From: Ruminococcus sp.
Lineage (GTDB): Bacteria; Bacillota; Clostridia; Oscillospirales; Ruminococcaceae
Length of the DNA: 35,997 bases
NCBI GenBank assembly: GCA_017634275.1
Contig: JAGBNQ010000056.1
Coordinates: 1-35,997 of the forward strand
Direction: 5' to 3'
Positions within the stretch are counted from its first letter, which is position 1, and every line of letters starts with the position of its first letter. The translations under genes and the position numbers were made by a program. The notes under the pieces are model-generated. The model saw only the letters and a program-made list of their open reading frames with translations. It had not been told where the DNA came from and ran no database searches. This document shows, in pieces, positions 24,773 through 33,130 of the stretch.

Positions 24773-26353
24773 TCATTGCAGATAATAATAGCTGTGAACC
24801 TCGTCCTTTGCTATGCAGATGAGATTGTCCGAGATCATATCAACATATGCGCCGTTTTTCGCATCAATTGTTAAGTCCTTATCGGGGTGGGTAATGCTGC
24901 TGAGGGTAAAGCTTTGCTTTTCAGCGCTGTTGTCGCTGTAAAACAGATCATCTGTAAGGCCGTGAAGAGTGTCGGCATTAAAAACAGTTCTTACCTTTTC
25001 GCCCGAGGTGTTTAATATATCAAAGCCGTTTTGGTTCTTGAAAAAAATATACTCATTAAACATAAAAGAAATATCATTGCTTAACCGGCTGCCGACAAAT
25101 ATGCCGTCTTTAAGGTCTGAGGTGTAAAGCGCCTTGCCGTCAAGGTCAAAAAGCCCGAGGGTGTAGGTGTCATTATCCTTATCGTATTTTACCGCAGAAA
25201 CATAGCCCTTGTCGATATCATAAGCGTAGATTTTTTTGTAGATATCGCCGCTGTAGGTCTGCCCCTGCAGTGAGAAATTCGTATCATAATCTTCATCGAA
25301 GGTTTCAAATTTCACGTTTTTCGGGAAAACTATCTCGCCGCCCTGCTTTTTTATCACCTTGCCGCTTGATCTGTTAAGCTCGTCCCTTCTGTCGGTAAGC
25401 GCCTTTGGATAATCCGTTTCGCCCTTGCCGAATTTGTCTAAAATATAGATCTCCCCGACAGTTTCAACGTAGTAGTAGTCATCTTCTTCATTTGCGGTGT
25501 CGGCCGTGTTGCGGCTGGGGTTTGTTTTAGTTTCATCAGAAAAGCTGTTTTTATTATATTCAAGCTTATCAGGCTCTATCTCTTTGCCCTGCGCCGTGAA
25601 GAAATCCTGGCTTTTTTCAAATTCATCCGAAAGCGGCGTGTAGCAGCCGTTTGATAAGTTTTTAGTGCAGATTATTACCCCCTCGCCCTTGTAGGTTATG
25701 TCCTCTTCAAAGGTGATATTTGTGTAATACTCGTCCTTAGGGCTCATAAGCTTGCCCTTTTTGTCGGTAAGCACAAGGTAGCCTTTTGTGCCGCCGTAGT
25801 AAGCGTTCTGTGCAGGGCGGTTTGCCATTGCAAAGCAATCGCCTACCTCTTTATCAATATCATATTCGCTTGCAAAGAGGAAAGTGAGCTTGCTGCTGCC
25901 CATATCAATAGTTTCGGGCAGGTAGCTTTCCCGATAAAGGGCGGTGTTGTCGATAGCATCATCATATTGCTGCTGTCTGTTTCGGTTGCAGCTTGATACG
26001 CCGCCCATAATAAGCCCGACTATAATTAAAAACCCAACTATCGGGAACACCACAAAATAAAGTATCAGCCCTATTATTACAGCCTTGACAGCCGTGCTGC
26101 TTTTTTGAGGCTGCGGCTGATTGGGGTAGGGTGGATATCCGCCGTAGGGCTGCCCGTATAGCGGAGCGCCTGTCTGTGGGTCATAATATTGCTGCTGAGC
26201 ATGGTACTGCTGCTGCATCTGATTTATCTTAGGCCTTTTGGCTTTTAGGATTATCATAATTATCCCGAATATAAGCAGGCCTATCGGTATCAGCGGTGCT
26301 ACAGCTATCAGAAAGCTCTCGAATGAATCGAATATATGTTCAAATCTGTCCAA
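24773..26353 (-). CDS. Membrane protein with Gln/Tyr/Pro-rich linker and large extracytoplasmic domain
   Basis: No named family is recognised. The TTG start at 26353 has GGAGGG eight bases upstream, and no better start exists. The 526 residues contain a membrane segment at about 12-36, a low-complexity stretch rich in Q, Y, P and G (about 45-85), a second membrane segment (about 88-120), then a roughly 400-residue domain. That domain contains YLVLTDKKGKLMSPKDEYY and similar short beta-type units, loosely like WG-repeat proteins. Part of it resembles the neighbouring product at 26357-27103. Three bases separate the two genes. Probably a cell-surface sensor or structural protein; function unknown. 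Confidence 0.7.
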   Translation of the reverse strand: MDRFEHIFDSFESFLIAVAPLIPIGLLIFGIIMIILKAKRPKINQMQQQYHAQQQYYDPQTGAPLYGQPYGGYPPYPNQPQPQKSSTAVKAVIIGLILYFVVFPIVGFLIIVGLIMGGVSSCNRNRQQQYDDAIDNTALYRESYLPETIDMGSSKLTFLFASEYDIDKEVGDCFAMANRPAQNAYYGGTKGYLVLTDKKGKLMSPKDEYYTNITFEEDITYKGEGVIICTKNLSNGCYTPLSDEFEKSQDFFTAQGKEIEPDKLEYNKNSFSDETKTNPSRNTADTANEEDDYYYVETVGEIYILDKFGKGETDYPKALTDRRDELNRSSGKVIKKQGGEIVFPKNVKFETFDEDYDTNFSLQGQTYSGDIYKKIYAYDIDKGYVSAVKYDKDNDTYTLGLFDLDGKALYTSDLKDGIFVGSRLSNDISFMFNEYIFFKNQNGFDILNTSGEKVRTVFNADTLHGLTDDLFYSDNSAEKQSFTLSSITHPDKDLTIDAKNGAYVDMISDNLICIAKDEVHSYYYLQ

Positions 26354-26356
26354 AAA

Positions 26357-27103
26357 TTATCCCTCCTCTATATAGTAGTCGTATTCATCGGCGTTTTTTA
26401 TGCAAATCATATCGCCCGTAGGCCGCATTATTATCCCGTGAATGCCGGGGCGCTGCTCGTTCCATACATCATTTTTATCAGATGTGGGTGTTATTGTCAC
26501 GCGGTCAAGCTCGCTATCCTTAAGCTCCTTTCCGTGAATGGAGTAATATGCCCTCTCACCCTCGCCGATAACCGAGCCGCCTTTGATACTTGTCAGCCTA
26601 TGCTCGCAGGCGATAACGGGCTCACCCTCAAAGCTGTAGGCTGTTGATACGCCAATAAAAGCGTAGTATTCGTTTCCCCTTGTGAGCAGTCTGCCGCTTT
26701 TATCAACAAGGCAGCAGGCCTGCGTGTTCTCATAGTCTTTTGTAATGCTTTTGACATTTGTTTTAAGCACTATCACATCACCATATTGCCCGTAGTATTC
26801 ATAGTCTGATGAAAACTGCTTTTTATAAGCTTTGCTATCAATAGTAAGCGTTTCGGGGGCAGAGGTGGTAATGTACTCGGGCGGCGATATCTTCTCAAAG
26901 GAGCGCAGCAGCTCATCACTTTTATAGCTTACCGTAAATGCATAAAAGCAAAGCACCAAAGCCAAGGGAATACAGCTAATCAGTGTTTTTTTAGGATAGT
27001 CGGCTTTGTTTGATATTATGTATTTTATAAATGCTGTTATTACCTTAACTGTGATAAAAATAGCCCCAACTGCTAAAATAAGCAGAAATACAAATAATGA
27101 CAT
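26357..27103 (-). CDS. Membrane protein related to its downstream neighbour
   Basis: The 248 residues start with two hydrophobic segments (about 2-24 and 42-60), then an extracytoplasmic domain. The segment ACCLVDKSGRLLTRGNEYYA lines up with YLVLTDKKGKLMSPKDEYYT in the next gene, and GERAYYSIHGKELKDSELD with DFFTAQGKEIEPDKLEY, so the two genes are probably ancient duplicates. The ends also match in style (DEYDYYIEEG versus DEVHSYYYLQ). AGAGGGTGATA precedes the ATG. It is the middle gene of a minus-strand operon with the DUF2207 protein 21 bp upstream. No function can be given. Confidence 0.7.
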   Translation of the reverse strand: MSLFVFLLILAVGAIFITVKVITAFIKYIISNKADYPKKTLISCIPLALVLCFYAFTVSYKSDELLRSFEKISPPEYITTSAPETLTIDSKAYKKQFSSDYEYYGQYGDVIVLKTNVKSITKDYENTQACCLVDKSGRLLTRGNEYYAFIGVSTAYSFEGEPVIACEHRLTSIKGGSVIGEGERAYYSIHGKELKDSELDRVTITPTSDKNDVWNEQRPGIHGIIMRPTGDMICIKNADEYDYYIEEG

Positions 27104-27124
27104 ATTATCACCCTCTTAGCAATA

Positions 27125-29137
27125 TCATCTGTCAAAAAGCCAGTTTATCCTCGGGAAAAGGCCGCTGTTTTTAGTTCCTGCGGGGCGGTAGGTGAGGTCA
27201 TCGGTTATAGCCGTGAGCGCGTAGTCAAGGTCTGAGAATTTCATGCTTTCAAGGTAGCTTGAATCATCTGTAGAACTGAACCATTCGGGGTATTCCTTAA
27301 AGCTTGAAAGGCGCAGCGCATCGTCCCAATCCTTATATACTCCGAGGGCAAGGCTGTAGGAGAGGGCATCATAAAAATACTCGGGGTATTCATCAGCGAG
27401 GTATTTAAGCCTTGTTTCGTCCGACTCCTTTAAAAACCGCTCAAAGCCCACAAGCTTTGCATAAAGCGTTTTGCCGTAGGGGGTGCGTATTTTTTTAACA
27501 TCTCCAAAAACTATGTTCATAACTACCAAAGCAATCAGCGCCGTGACAGATGCGATCGATGCCGCGTAAACCGTTACCGAATAAAATGACAGCGTGTATA
27601 TCGCAAACCCTATATTTATAGCGGATACAGCAAGCTTTACTATCTTACCGAAGAAATTTGTGATAAACAGACCGCCTGCAATGAGCGCGGCGATAATTAT
27701 AAATCTGAAAAGGTCAAAGCCTGCAAGTGTATGCTCGCCGTTAAAGCATACCGGAAGTGCCACCCCCACAAGCGAGAGGATATACATTATTACAAGGTAT
27801 ATCTCCCTGATCCTATTTCCGCCCTTTGAGAAGAATGTGCTGCAGCTTGATGTCTTATCCGAGGGGTATTCTTTTATTCTGTCAACCGTATGATAAAAGC
27901 TGTCTCTTAAGCCCTCATCATATACAGTCCTTTCAGGCTCGTCCTCTGCGTTCTTTCCTTTGCGCGCCTTGCCGAACATTCCCTCTATAAACATCTTTTC
28001 ATTCGGCTTTAGACCGACGGGGGCTTTTTTCTGAGTGAATGCATATCCCGTGCTTGCCCGGCTTTTCATTCCCAATCCCTTTGAAAGTTCGGTAATGCTA
28101 AAATACCCCTTTGCCGCAAGGCTCGGAAGAACAGATACAGCCTGTCTGTCATTAATTTTACCGAATTTGAGGTAGGCGGCCTCTATGCTGTTAAGCTCCT
28201 TTGGGGGAAAGTATTCAAGCGTTTTGTTAAAGCTGTTGCGCCTGCGCGATAAAAGATATATCGCCCCGAGGATAATTACCATAAGCGTTGTAGCCCCAAG
28301 GCTTATAAGCGAGGAATAATCGTATATATTCTTAGCGTTTCCAAAATACCCCTCGGGAAGAATTATGCGGCAGGTGAGTGCATCGCCCGTTTCGAGGTGA
28401 TAAAGAGTTTCACCCTTTATCAATTGCCCGTCTGACGAGTAGGTGATGATGCTGTCTTTAACCTTCCCGAAGTCGCCGTAGTAAAAGCCTGCCTTATCGG
28501 TGTCAAAAGGCTTTGGCATATTTATCTCAAACTGGCACCTGAGAACAGGCCTGCCAAGGTCACGGCTCAGGATACTGAAATAAAACTCATCGCAGTTAGT
28601 CAAAGGGTCGCGCCCAAGCTCGTAGGTATAGTGCAGCCTGAACTGCTTGAAACCTTTATATATAGTTCCCTCATTGCCAAGCGTTATGGTGAGGTCATTC
28701 TCACTCTCCTTCGTTGACAAAGGGGAATCGCTGTAGATACCCGTGATTTTTACGTTATTCATATTGTGCGTTCCGTTTGAGCGAGCGACCTCGTTGTAAA
28801 GGGGAAGGGTTCTTGTAATGCCGTTTTTTGCATCTCTGAAATAAACATCAATAAATTCCGTGACATCTATTGTATTATCGTCGCTTACATCTATTTTTGA
28901 AGAATAGTTATAGTAGAAATAATCATACTCCTTCGGGTCAAAGCTGCCCTCGGCAGTAAGGCCGAATTTCTCGGCAAACTTTTCGGGGTCGGTAAACGGG
29001 TCAAGCTCGGCGTGTGAGTCATATATCTCCTCTTTGGTTTCGGCACTTGCGTTTATGCCCATAAAGGAAACAGACATAACACATACGGTCAGGCAGAGAA
29101 ATATTCTGTTGAGCAGTTTTTTATATTTGTTATTCAT
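27125..29137 (-). CDS. DUF2207-family membrane protein with signal peptide
   Basis: A 670-residue envelope protein. An N-terminal signal peptide (LFLCLTVCVMSVSF-type core, cleavage near ASA-ET at about 31) is followed by an extracellular domain at about 55-250 with the DUF2207 pattern IDVTEFIDVYFRDAKNGITRTLPLY. One membrane segment lies at about 277-297 (LGATTLMVIILGAIYLLSRR). A cytoplasmic region contains GYFSITEL, then a cluster of hydrophobic segments at about 440-545, and the family-typical C-terminus with GFERFLKESDETRLKYLADEYPEYF and SYSLALGVYKDW. AAAGGA precedes the ATG. It is the first gene of a three-gene unit with a promoter at 29169-29197. Function unknown in the family. Confidence 0.82.
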   Translation of the reverse strand: MNNKYKKLLNRIFLCLTVCVMSVSFMGINASAETKEEIYDSHAELDPFTDPEKFAEKFGLTAEGSFDPKEYDYFYYNYSSKIDVSDDNTIDVTEFIDVYFRDAKNGITRTLPLYNEVARSNGTHNMNNVKITGIYSDSPLSTKESENDLTITLGNEGTIYKGFKQFRLHYTYELGRDPLTNCDEFYFSILSRDLGRPVLRCQFEINMPKPFDTDKAGFYYGDFGKVKDSIITYSSDGQLIKGETLYHLETGDALTCRIILPEGYFGNAKNIYDYSSLISLGATTLMVIILGAIYLLSRRRNSFNKTLEYFPPKELNSIEAAYLKFGKINDRQAVSVLPSLAAKGYFSITELSKGLGMKSRASTGYAFTQKKAPVGLKPNEKMFIEGMFGKARKGKNAEDEPERTVYDEGLRDSFYHTVDRIKEYPSDKTSSCSTFFSKGGNRIREIYLVIMYILSLVGVALPVCFNGEHTLAGFDLFRFIIIAALIAGGLFITNFFGKIVKLAVSAINIGFAIYTLSFYSVTVYAASIASVTALIALVVMNIVFGDVKKIRTPYGKTLYAKLVGFERFLKESDETRLKYLADEYPEYFYDALSYSLALGVYKDWDDALRLSSFKEYPEWFSSTDDSSYLESMKFSDLDYALTAITDDLTYRPAGTKNSGLFPRINWLFDR

Positions 29138-29168
29138 AGCAGTAGTCCTTTATTATCAAGATATATAA

Positions 29169-29197
29169 ATTATACCATATTATTAATAATATGTAAA
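29169..29197 (-). promoter_or_regulatory. Promoter of the DUF2207 operon with an embedded palindrome
   Basis: On the minus strand TTTACA (29197-29192) and TATAAT (29174-29169) are 17 bp apart. An 18-bp perfect palindrome, CATATTATT/AATAATATG (29176-29193), fills the spacer and touches the -35, a position suited to a repressor. The motif is AT-rich, so chance is not excluded. Confidence 0.55.
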
Positions 29198-29260
29198 TAA
29201 CAAATGAGTGACATTTCAATAACAATTGCGGATTATTATGAAAAAAAGTGCTTTTCCCCC

Positions 29261-29289
29261 TTGCTATTGTTAAATATTTTTGGTATAAT
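29261..29289 (+). promoter_or_regulatory. Promoter of the Gly/Tyr-rich membrane protein gene
   Basis: TTGCTA (29261-29266) and TATAAT (29284-29289) are 17 bp apart, with the start codon 38 bp downstream. The -35 is imperfect, the -10 is consensus. Confidence 0.55.
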
Positions 29290-29327
29290 ATAAGTGAATA
29301 AATCTATTAAGGAGAAAGTGCTTTAAT

Positions 29328-30356
29328 ATGGATAACTTACATTCTCCCGGCGGCTACGATAACGGCTACCTCGGCTCGGGAAATCAGGGCTATTACAGCG
29401 GCGGACAAAACGGCTATAACCAAAGCTATGGTCAGGGCGGCTATAATCAAGGCGGTTATAATCAGGGCGGTTATAATGGTTACAATGGCTACAACGGCTA
29501 CAATGGCGGCTATCAGCAGGGAACGCCCTATACCTCGCCTTATATGCAGCAGGGCTACAACAGTCCGCGCTACGGCAATGGCGGCGGCAGCTTTGTAAGA
29601 AGAAACCTGCTTGCTATACCCAATAACGCGATAAACTATATCATCTTTTTGCCGTTTTTGGCGCTTTTTTTGGAGAACTTCGCGGTCTCGCTGCCGCTCG
29701 GGGTGCTTTTGTGGGGGCTTGTCATCATCTTTATGAGAATTGCCGCCTACAATGATGCCAAAGAGGCAATTGATAAAAATATCCTTACCGACAGCGTGAA
29801 AACCGTAGCGCTGATCTCGCCCGTGGTGTATATTTTTATGCGGTGCAGGGCTTTGTCAAGAGGAATGGGCAGGTTTATCTTTGTTTGCGTTGCAGTAGCG
29901 GCGGCTGTCTTTACAAACGGCTTTGTGCGCTCGATGACCATGAATCCGCAGAGCTTTGTGGAAATTGCTCAGACAAGGTATCTTACAGAGGTGGGCATTT
30001 TTGAAAAGATAGATGACCCCGACGAAAACTACGTTTTATCCGAAAGAGCAGATATCTTTATTGACGATCAGGACTGGAGCTACAGCGAGTTTGACGGCAA
30101 AAAGTGCGTTATCCTCACGGGGAAAATAAATTCATCAGCCCCCGAGGAATACAGAAATAAGGAGATAGAGCTTAAGATAGAAACTAACTTTGACGGATAT
30201 AATATCAAGACCTTAAGGCTTGATATGAGCGATTGCCTGCTTAATGATGAGGAGCTTGAGGGCGATGAGAAGGATAAGCTTTTAAAAGGCATTTTCCATG
30301 ACTGGAGCGCACCTGAGGGCAGCTCTGACAGCAGCAGTGATGATAATAAAGAATAA
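29328..30356 (+). CDS. Membrane protein with Gly/Tyr/Asn/Gln-rich repetitive N-terminus
   Basis: The 342 residues begin with an 87-residue low-complexity region built on GYNQGG and GYNGYN units, with aromatic Tyr spaced every few residues, as in phase-separating or prion-like segments. Hydrophobic helices follow at about 99-120, 121-140, 157-172 and 181-196. The C-terminal domain (about 200-325) is beta-rich and ends in a serine/aspartate tail. The sequence does not point to a known family. AAGGAG precedes the ATG. It runs opposite to the DUF2207 operon, which also encodes a protein with a Gln/Tyr-rich stretch. Probably envelope-associated; function unknown. Confidence 0.75.
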   Translation: MDNLHSPGGYDNGYLGSGNQGYYSGGQNGYNQSYGQGGYNQGGYNQGGYNGYNGYNGYNGGYQQGTPYTSPYMQQGYNSPRYGNGGGSFVRRNLLAIPNNAINYIIFLPFLALFLENFAVSLPLGVLLWGLVIIFMRIAAYNDAKEAIDKNILTDSVKTVALISPVVYIFMRCRALSRGMGRFIFVCVAVAAAVFTNGFVRSMTMNPQSFVEIAQTRYLTEVGIFEKIDDPDENYVLSERADIFIDDQDWSYSEFDGKKCVILTGKINSSAPEEYRNKEIELKIETNFDGYNIKTLRLDMSDCLLNDEELEGDEKDKLLKGIFHDWSAPEGSSDSSSDDNKE

Positions 30357-30359
30357 AAC

Positions 30360-30394
30360 ACCCCACGAAGGCATTTGATTTTCCTTCGTGGGGT
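30360..30394. terminator. Bidirectional terminator between convergent genes
   Basis: ACCCCACGAAGG (30360-30371) and CCTTCGTGGGGT (30383-30394) form a perfect 12-bp stem with an 11-nt loop. On the minus strand it is followed by GTTTTATTC; on the plus strand by CATTGTTTT. Confidence 0.8.
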
Positions 30395-30401
30395 CATTGT
30401 T

Positions 30402-32558
30402 TTACCCTTGTGCTGTGCCGTCATCGCCAAGCCTGATGCCGTCAACCTTTTTGTTTCGCTGCATAGCGCCGTTTTCGCTGAAATAGTATTTATTTGAATC
30501 AATAGTCTGCCAGCCCGTGACTACAGCGCCCGTGTCCTTGCAGTAGTATTTCTTGCCGTTGTAGCTTACCCAGCCTGCCTGCACAGCGCCCGTGTCGCCA
30601 AAGCAGTAAACAACGCCGTTTATTTTCTTAAGCCCCTTAACGACTGCGCCGCCGTCAAGGAAATACCTTTTGCCGCCAATGTCCGTAAAGCCGTTTTGCA
30701 GCTTTCCGTCATCACCAAAGCCGAATATCGAGCCGCCTATCTCCTTAAGACCCTTGCAAGCCTTGCGGTCATCACCGAAATAATAGGTGTCGTTACCGAT
30801 ATTTACCCAGCTGCTTTTTACAGCGCCGTTTACATTGGTGAAATAGTAATCATTCCCGTCCTTTTGCGGGCCGAGGAGCATTTTGTGGTCATTTGAGAAG
30901 AAATACAAGGTATCGTTGATAGTCTGCTTGCCCTTTACGGCATTTCCGTCCTTGCCGAAGTAGTAATAGTAGCCGTTTTGGCTCTTAAATTTCTCGGTAA
31001 CGGGCATTCCGTTCTCGTAGAATTTGAGTGAATCTCCCGATTTGGTAAAGCCGTCGGGCAATACGCCGTCACTTTCAAAGCTGTATTCCTTGTCGCCTAT
31101 CTTAAGCTTGCCCTTTGCCATAACGCCGAAATCGCCGAAATAGTATTTTTTGCCCTCAATAGTCTGCCAGCCCAAAAGCTTTTCGCCCGTTGTTTCATCA
31201 AAACAGAAGGTAAAGCCGTCAATAGTCTTAAAGCCCTGCGTTACCTTGCCCGTCTTTTCATCTGTATAGCCGAATTTGAAAAGCTTTTTCTCAAACTTTT
31301 TGAATGCCTCATATTGCAGCTCATCATATGTTCCCTTTTCGGGCTTAAGCTCGTAGGAAACCGGTTCCTTCTTTGTTTTGGCTTTATAGTTTATTTTGGT
31401 AAGGTAGGCTTGCTCCTTTTCCTTTTGCTCGGCGCTGTGCTTGTTGTAGTCATGCCAGCCCTTGACTATAACGTGTTCGGAATTTGCGTAGTAATACTCA
31501 TCATCAATAGTAAAGAACCCGAGTGCCAAAACGCCCGATTTGCCGCAGTAATACTCCTTGCCGTCGATTTTCTGCCGGCCCGTGAGCAGCTGATATTTCT
31601 TGTTGAAATAGTATGTGTGCGCGTTTATTTCGGTAAAGCCTATAGCCGCACTTCCGTCAGACTTAAAGTAGTATTTCTCACCCTTTTGCTGTATCCAGCC
31701 CTTAGCCATCTGACCGTTTTCTTCAAAAAAGTAGCGCTTGCCGTCAATGGTTTCCCAGCCCGTGGTAAGAATGCCGTTTTCATCAAAATGGTATTTTTCT
31801 TTGTTTATCGTGTGCCAGCCTGTAAACAGAGCCCCCGTTTCATCATCGCCGTAGTAGAGGTTTTCACCTATCATTATCCAGCTTTTGCAGACTACGCCGT
31901 TAGCGTCACAGTAATATTTCTTTCCGTCAAGCTCAAGCCAGCCGTAATGCATGATGCCGTTATCCTCAAAGTAGTAGGGAATGCCATCTATATCAACAAA
32001 GCCTTTGACCATAGTTCCGTCATCAAGGAAATAATACTGGTTGTCATTTATCTTAGCCCAGCCCTTAAGCTTTTGCCCCGATGCATCGTAGTAAAACGAA
32101 TTGTCACCGTTTTGCGAAAAGCCGTCAAAGGTATAGCCGTGGTCATCAAAGAAGTATTCCGAGCCGTTTAAGTCAACGAGCCCCGTCCTGAAAATTCCCG
32201 TTTCGGGGGAGAGGTAGTACATTTCCCCGTCAATTTCCGTTTCGCCGCGCTGTATAACGCCCGTTTCGTCAAGGTAGTAGGTGTAGCCCTCATATTCCTG
32301 CCAGCCGCTTTGCGTCAGCCCGTCAGCTGAAAAGATGTAGTCGGAATTATCTATGGTAGTATACCCTATAGCCCTTACGCCCTTGCCGACTATGTAAAAA
32401 CGGTTGCCGTCCTTATCGGTATGCCAGCCGTCGGCATAATTTGCTTTGTAGTAAAAATACCCTGCAAAGCCGCCGCCTACAGCCGCAGAACAAGCCACAG
32501 CCGTAATGACCGCCCCGACAGAGCCTGCTTTTCTTTTTTTTCTGCCCTTTGAACTCAT
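30402..32558 (-). CDS. Cell-wall-binding repeat protein, about 30 choline-binding-type repeats
   Basis: The ATG at 32558, seven bases after AAAGGAATT, gives 718 residues; a TTG three codons upstream lacks spacing. A basic N-terminus (KGRKKRK) precedes one membrane anchor (about 12-35). The rest is about 30 tandem units of roughly 20 residues (pattern GWxxIDGKxYYFxxxGxMxxG), the glucan/choline-binding (CW_binding) type. A charged insert without repeats at about 373-430 splits the array into 16 and 14 units. No catalytic domain is present, so it is a pure binding or spacer protein at the cell surface. Probable ligand is wall polymer or a glucan; this is inferred. Its promoter is at 32598-32626. 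Confidence 0.85.
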   Translation of the reverse strand: MSSKGRKKRKAGSVGAVITAVACSAAVGGGFAGYFYYKANYADGWHTDKDGNRFYIVGKGVRAIGYTTIDNSDYIFSADGLTQSGWQEYEGYTYYLDETGVIQRGETEIDGEMYYLSPETGIFRTGLVDLNGSEYFFDDHGYTFDGFSQNGDNSFYYDASGQKLKGWAKINDNQYYFLDDGTMVKGFVDIDGIPYYFEDNGIMHYGWLELDGKKYYCDANGVVCKSWIMIGENLYYGDDETGALFTGWHTINKEKYHFDENGILTTGWETIDGKRYFFEENGQMAKGWIQQKGEKYYFKSDGSAAIGFTEINAHTYYFNKKYQLLTGRQKIDGKEYYCGKSGVLALGFFTIDDEYYYANSEHVIVKGWHDYNKHSAEQKEKEQAYLTKINYKAKTKKEPVSYELKPEKGTYDELQYEAFKKFEKKLFKFGYTDEKTGKVTQGFKTIDGFTFCFDETTGEKLLGWQTIEGKKYYFGDFGVMAKGKLKIGDKEYSFESDGVLPDGFTKSGDSLKFYENGMPVTEKFKSQNGYYYYFGKDGNAVKGKQTINDTLYFFSNDHKMLLGPQKDGNDYYFTNVNGAVKSSWVNIGNDTYYFGDDRKACKGLKEIGGSIFGFGDDGKLQNGFTDIGGKRYFLDGGAVVKGLKKINGVVYCFGDTGAVQAGWVSYNGKKYYCKDTGAVVTGWQTIDSNKYYFSENGAMQRNKKVDGIRLGDDGTAQG

Positions 32559-32597
32559 AAAGGCCAATTCCTTTCATTAAATATCGCTTTCCCTAAT

Positions 32598-32626
32598 ATT
32601 ATAACACAATATACTGACATTTTCAA
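32598..32626 (-). promoter_or_regulatory. Promoter of the repeat-protein gene
   Basis: On the minus strand TTGAAA (32626-32621) and TATAAT (32603-32598) are separated by 17 bp, 40 bp upstream of the ATG. Confidence 0.7.
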
Positions 32627-32674
32627 GTGAAAGCTTTGTGAAATTTAAAAAGAGGGGAGAATAGTAAATTTTAC

Positions 32675-32703
32675 TTGACTTTTTTGGCTTTATATGCTAA
32701 TAT
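32675..32703 (+). promoter_or_regulatory. Promoter of the PH-like gene and FkbM unit
   Basis: TTGACT (32675-32680) and TAATAT (32698-32703), 17-bp spacer, extended TGC before the -10. Confidence 0.6.
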
Positions 32704-32734
32704 ATTCTTAGAAATATAAAGGAGGGCAAAGGCT

Positions 32735-33130
32735 ATGAAAAATGATTTTGACTATTTGTGGACTGATAAGAAAAGGACACTTTTCGGGCTGCCTATCTCA
32801 TTTACAAGATATTTCCTCACTGAGGATAAGTTTATAACAAGGAGCGGCTTTTTAAGTATTACCGAGGACGAGTTTGACCTCTACAGGGTAACTGACAAAA
32901 AGCTTAAGCTCTCTATCTGGGAGAGAATGTTCAAGTGCGGAACTATTTTAGTTCACGTTAAGGACGTTGACACACCTATCAAAGAGATAGATTCCATAAA
33001 AGAGCCGAGAAAGGTCATGAACCTGCTTGAAACCCATATCAACTTAAACCGCGATAAGTATAAGATCAGAGGGCGCGATATGGTGGGCTCAAGTGAGTTT
33101 ATGCACGATGACGGGGGCTTTATGGAATAA
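32735..33130 (+). CDS. Small PH-like domain protein
   Basis: A 131-residue soluble protein. The pattern SFTRYFLTEDKFITRSGFLSITEDEFDLYRVTDKKLK is that of bacterial PH-like (bPH_2, YdbS-like) domains, here stripped of their usual membrane helices. The segment is a run of short beta strands, followed by a C-terminal helix with EPRKVMNLLETHINLNRDKY. GGAGG stands before the ATG. The stop overlaps the start of the FkbM methyltransferase gene (TAATG), so the two are coupled. Function unknown. Confidence 0.7.
   Translation: MKNDFDYLWTDKKRTLFGLPISFTRYFLTEDKFITRSGFLSITEDEFDLYRVTDKKLKLSIWERMFKCGTILVHVKDVDTPIKEIDSIKEPRKVMNLLETHINLNRDKYKIRGRDMVGSSEFMHDDGGFME

Noticed and set aside
29380-29520. Tandem DNA repeat or assembly artefact in the GYN-rich segment
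   Set aside because: The reading frame is continuous, codons vary between units (ggc/ggt, tat/tac, aac/aat) and downstream helices are intact, so it is real low-complexity coding sequence.
31314-32171. 285-codon plus-strand reading frame opposite the wall-binding repeat gene
   Set aside because: It mirrors the periodic repeats of the minus-strand gene, has no ribosome binding site and no family-like sequence; an antisense shadow.
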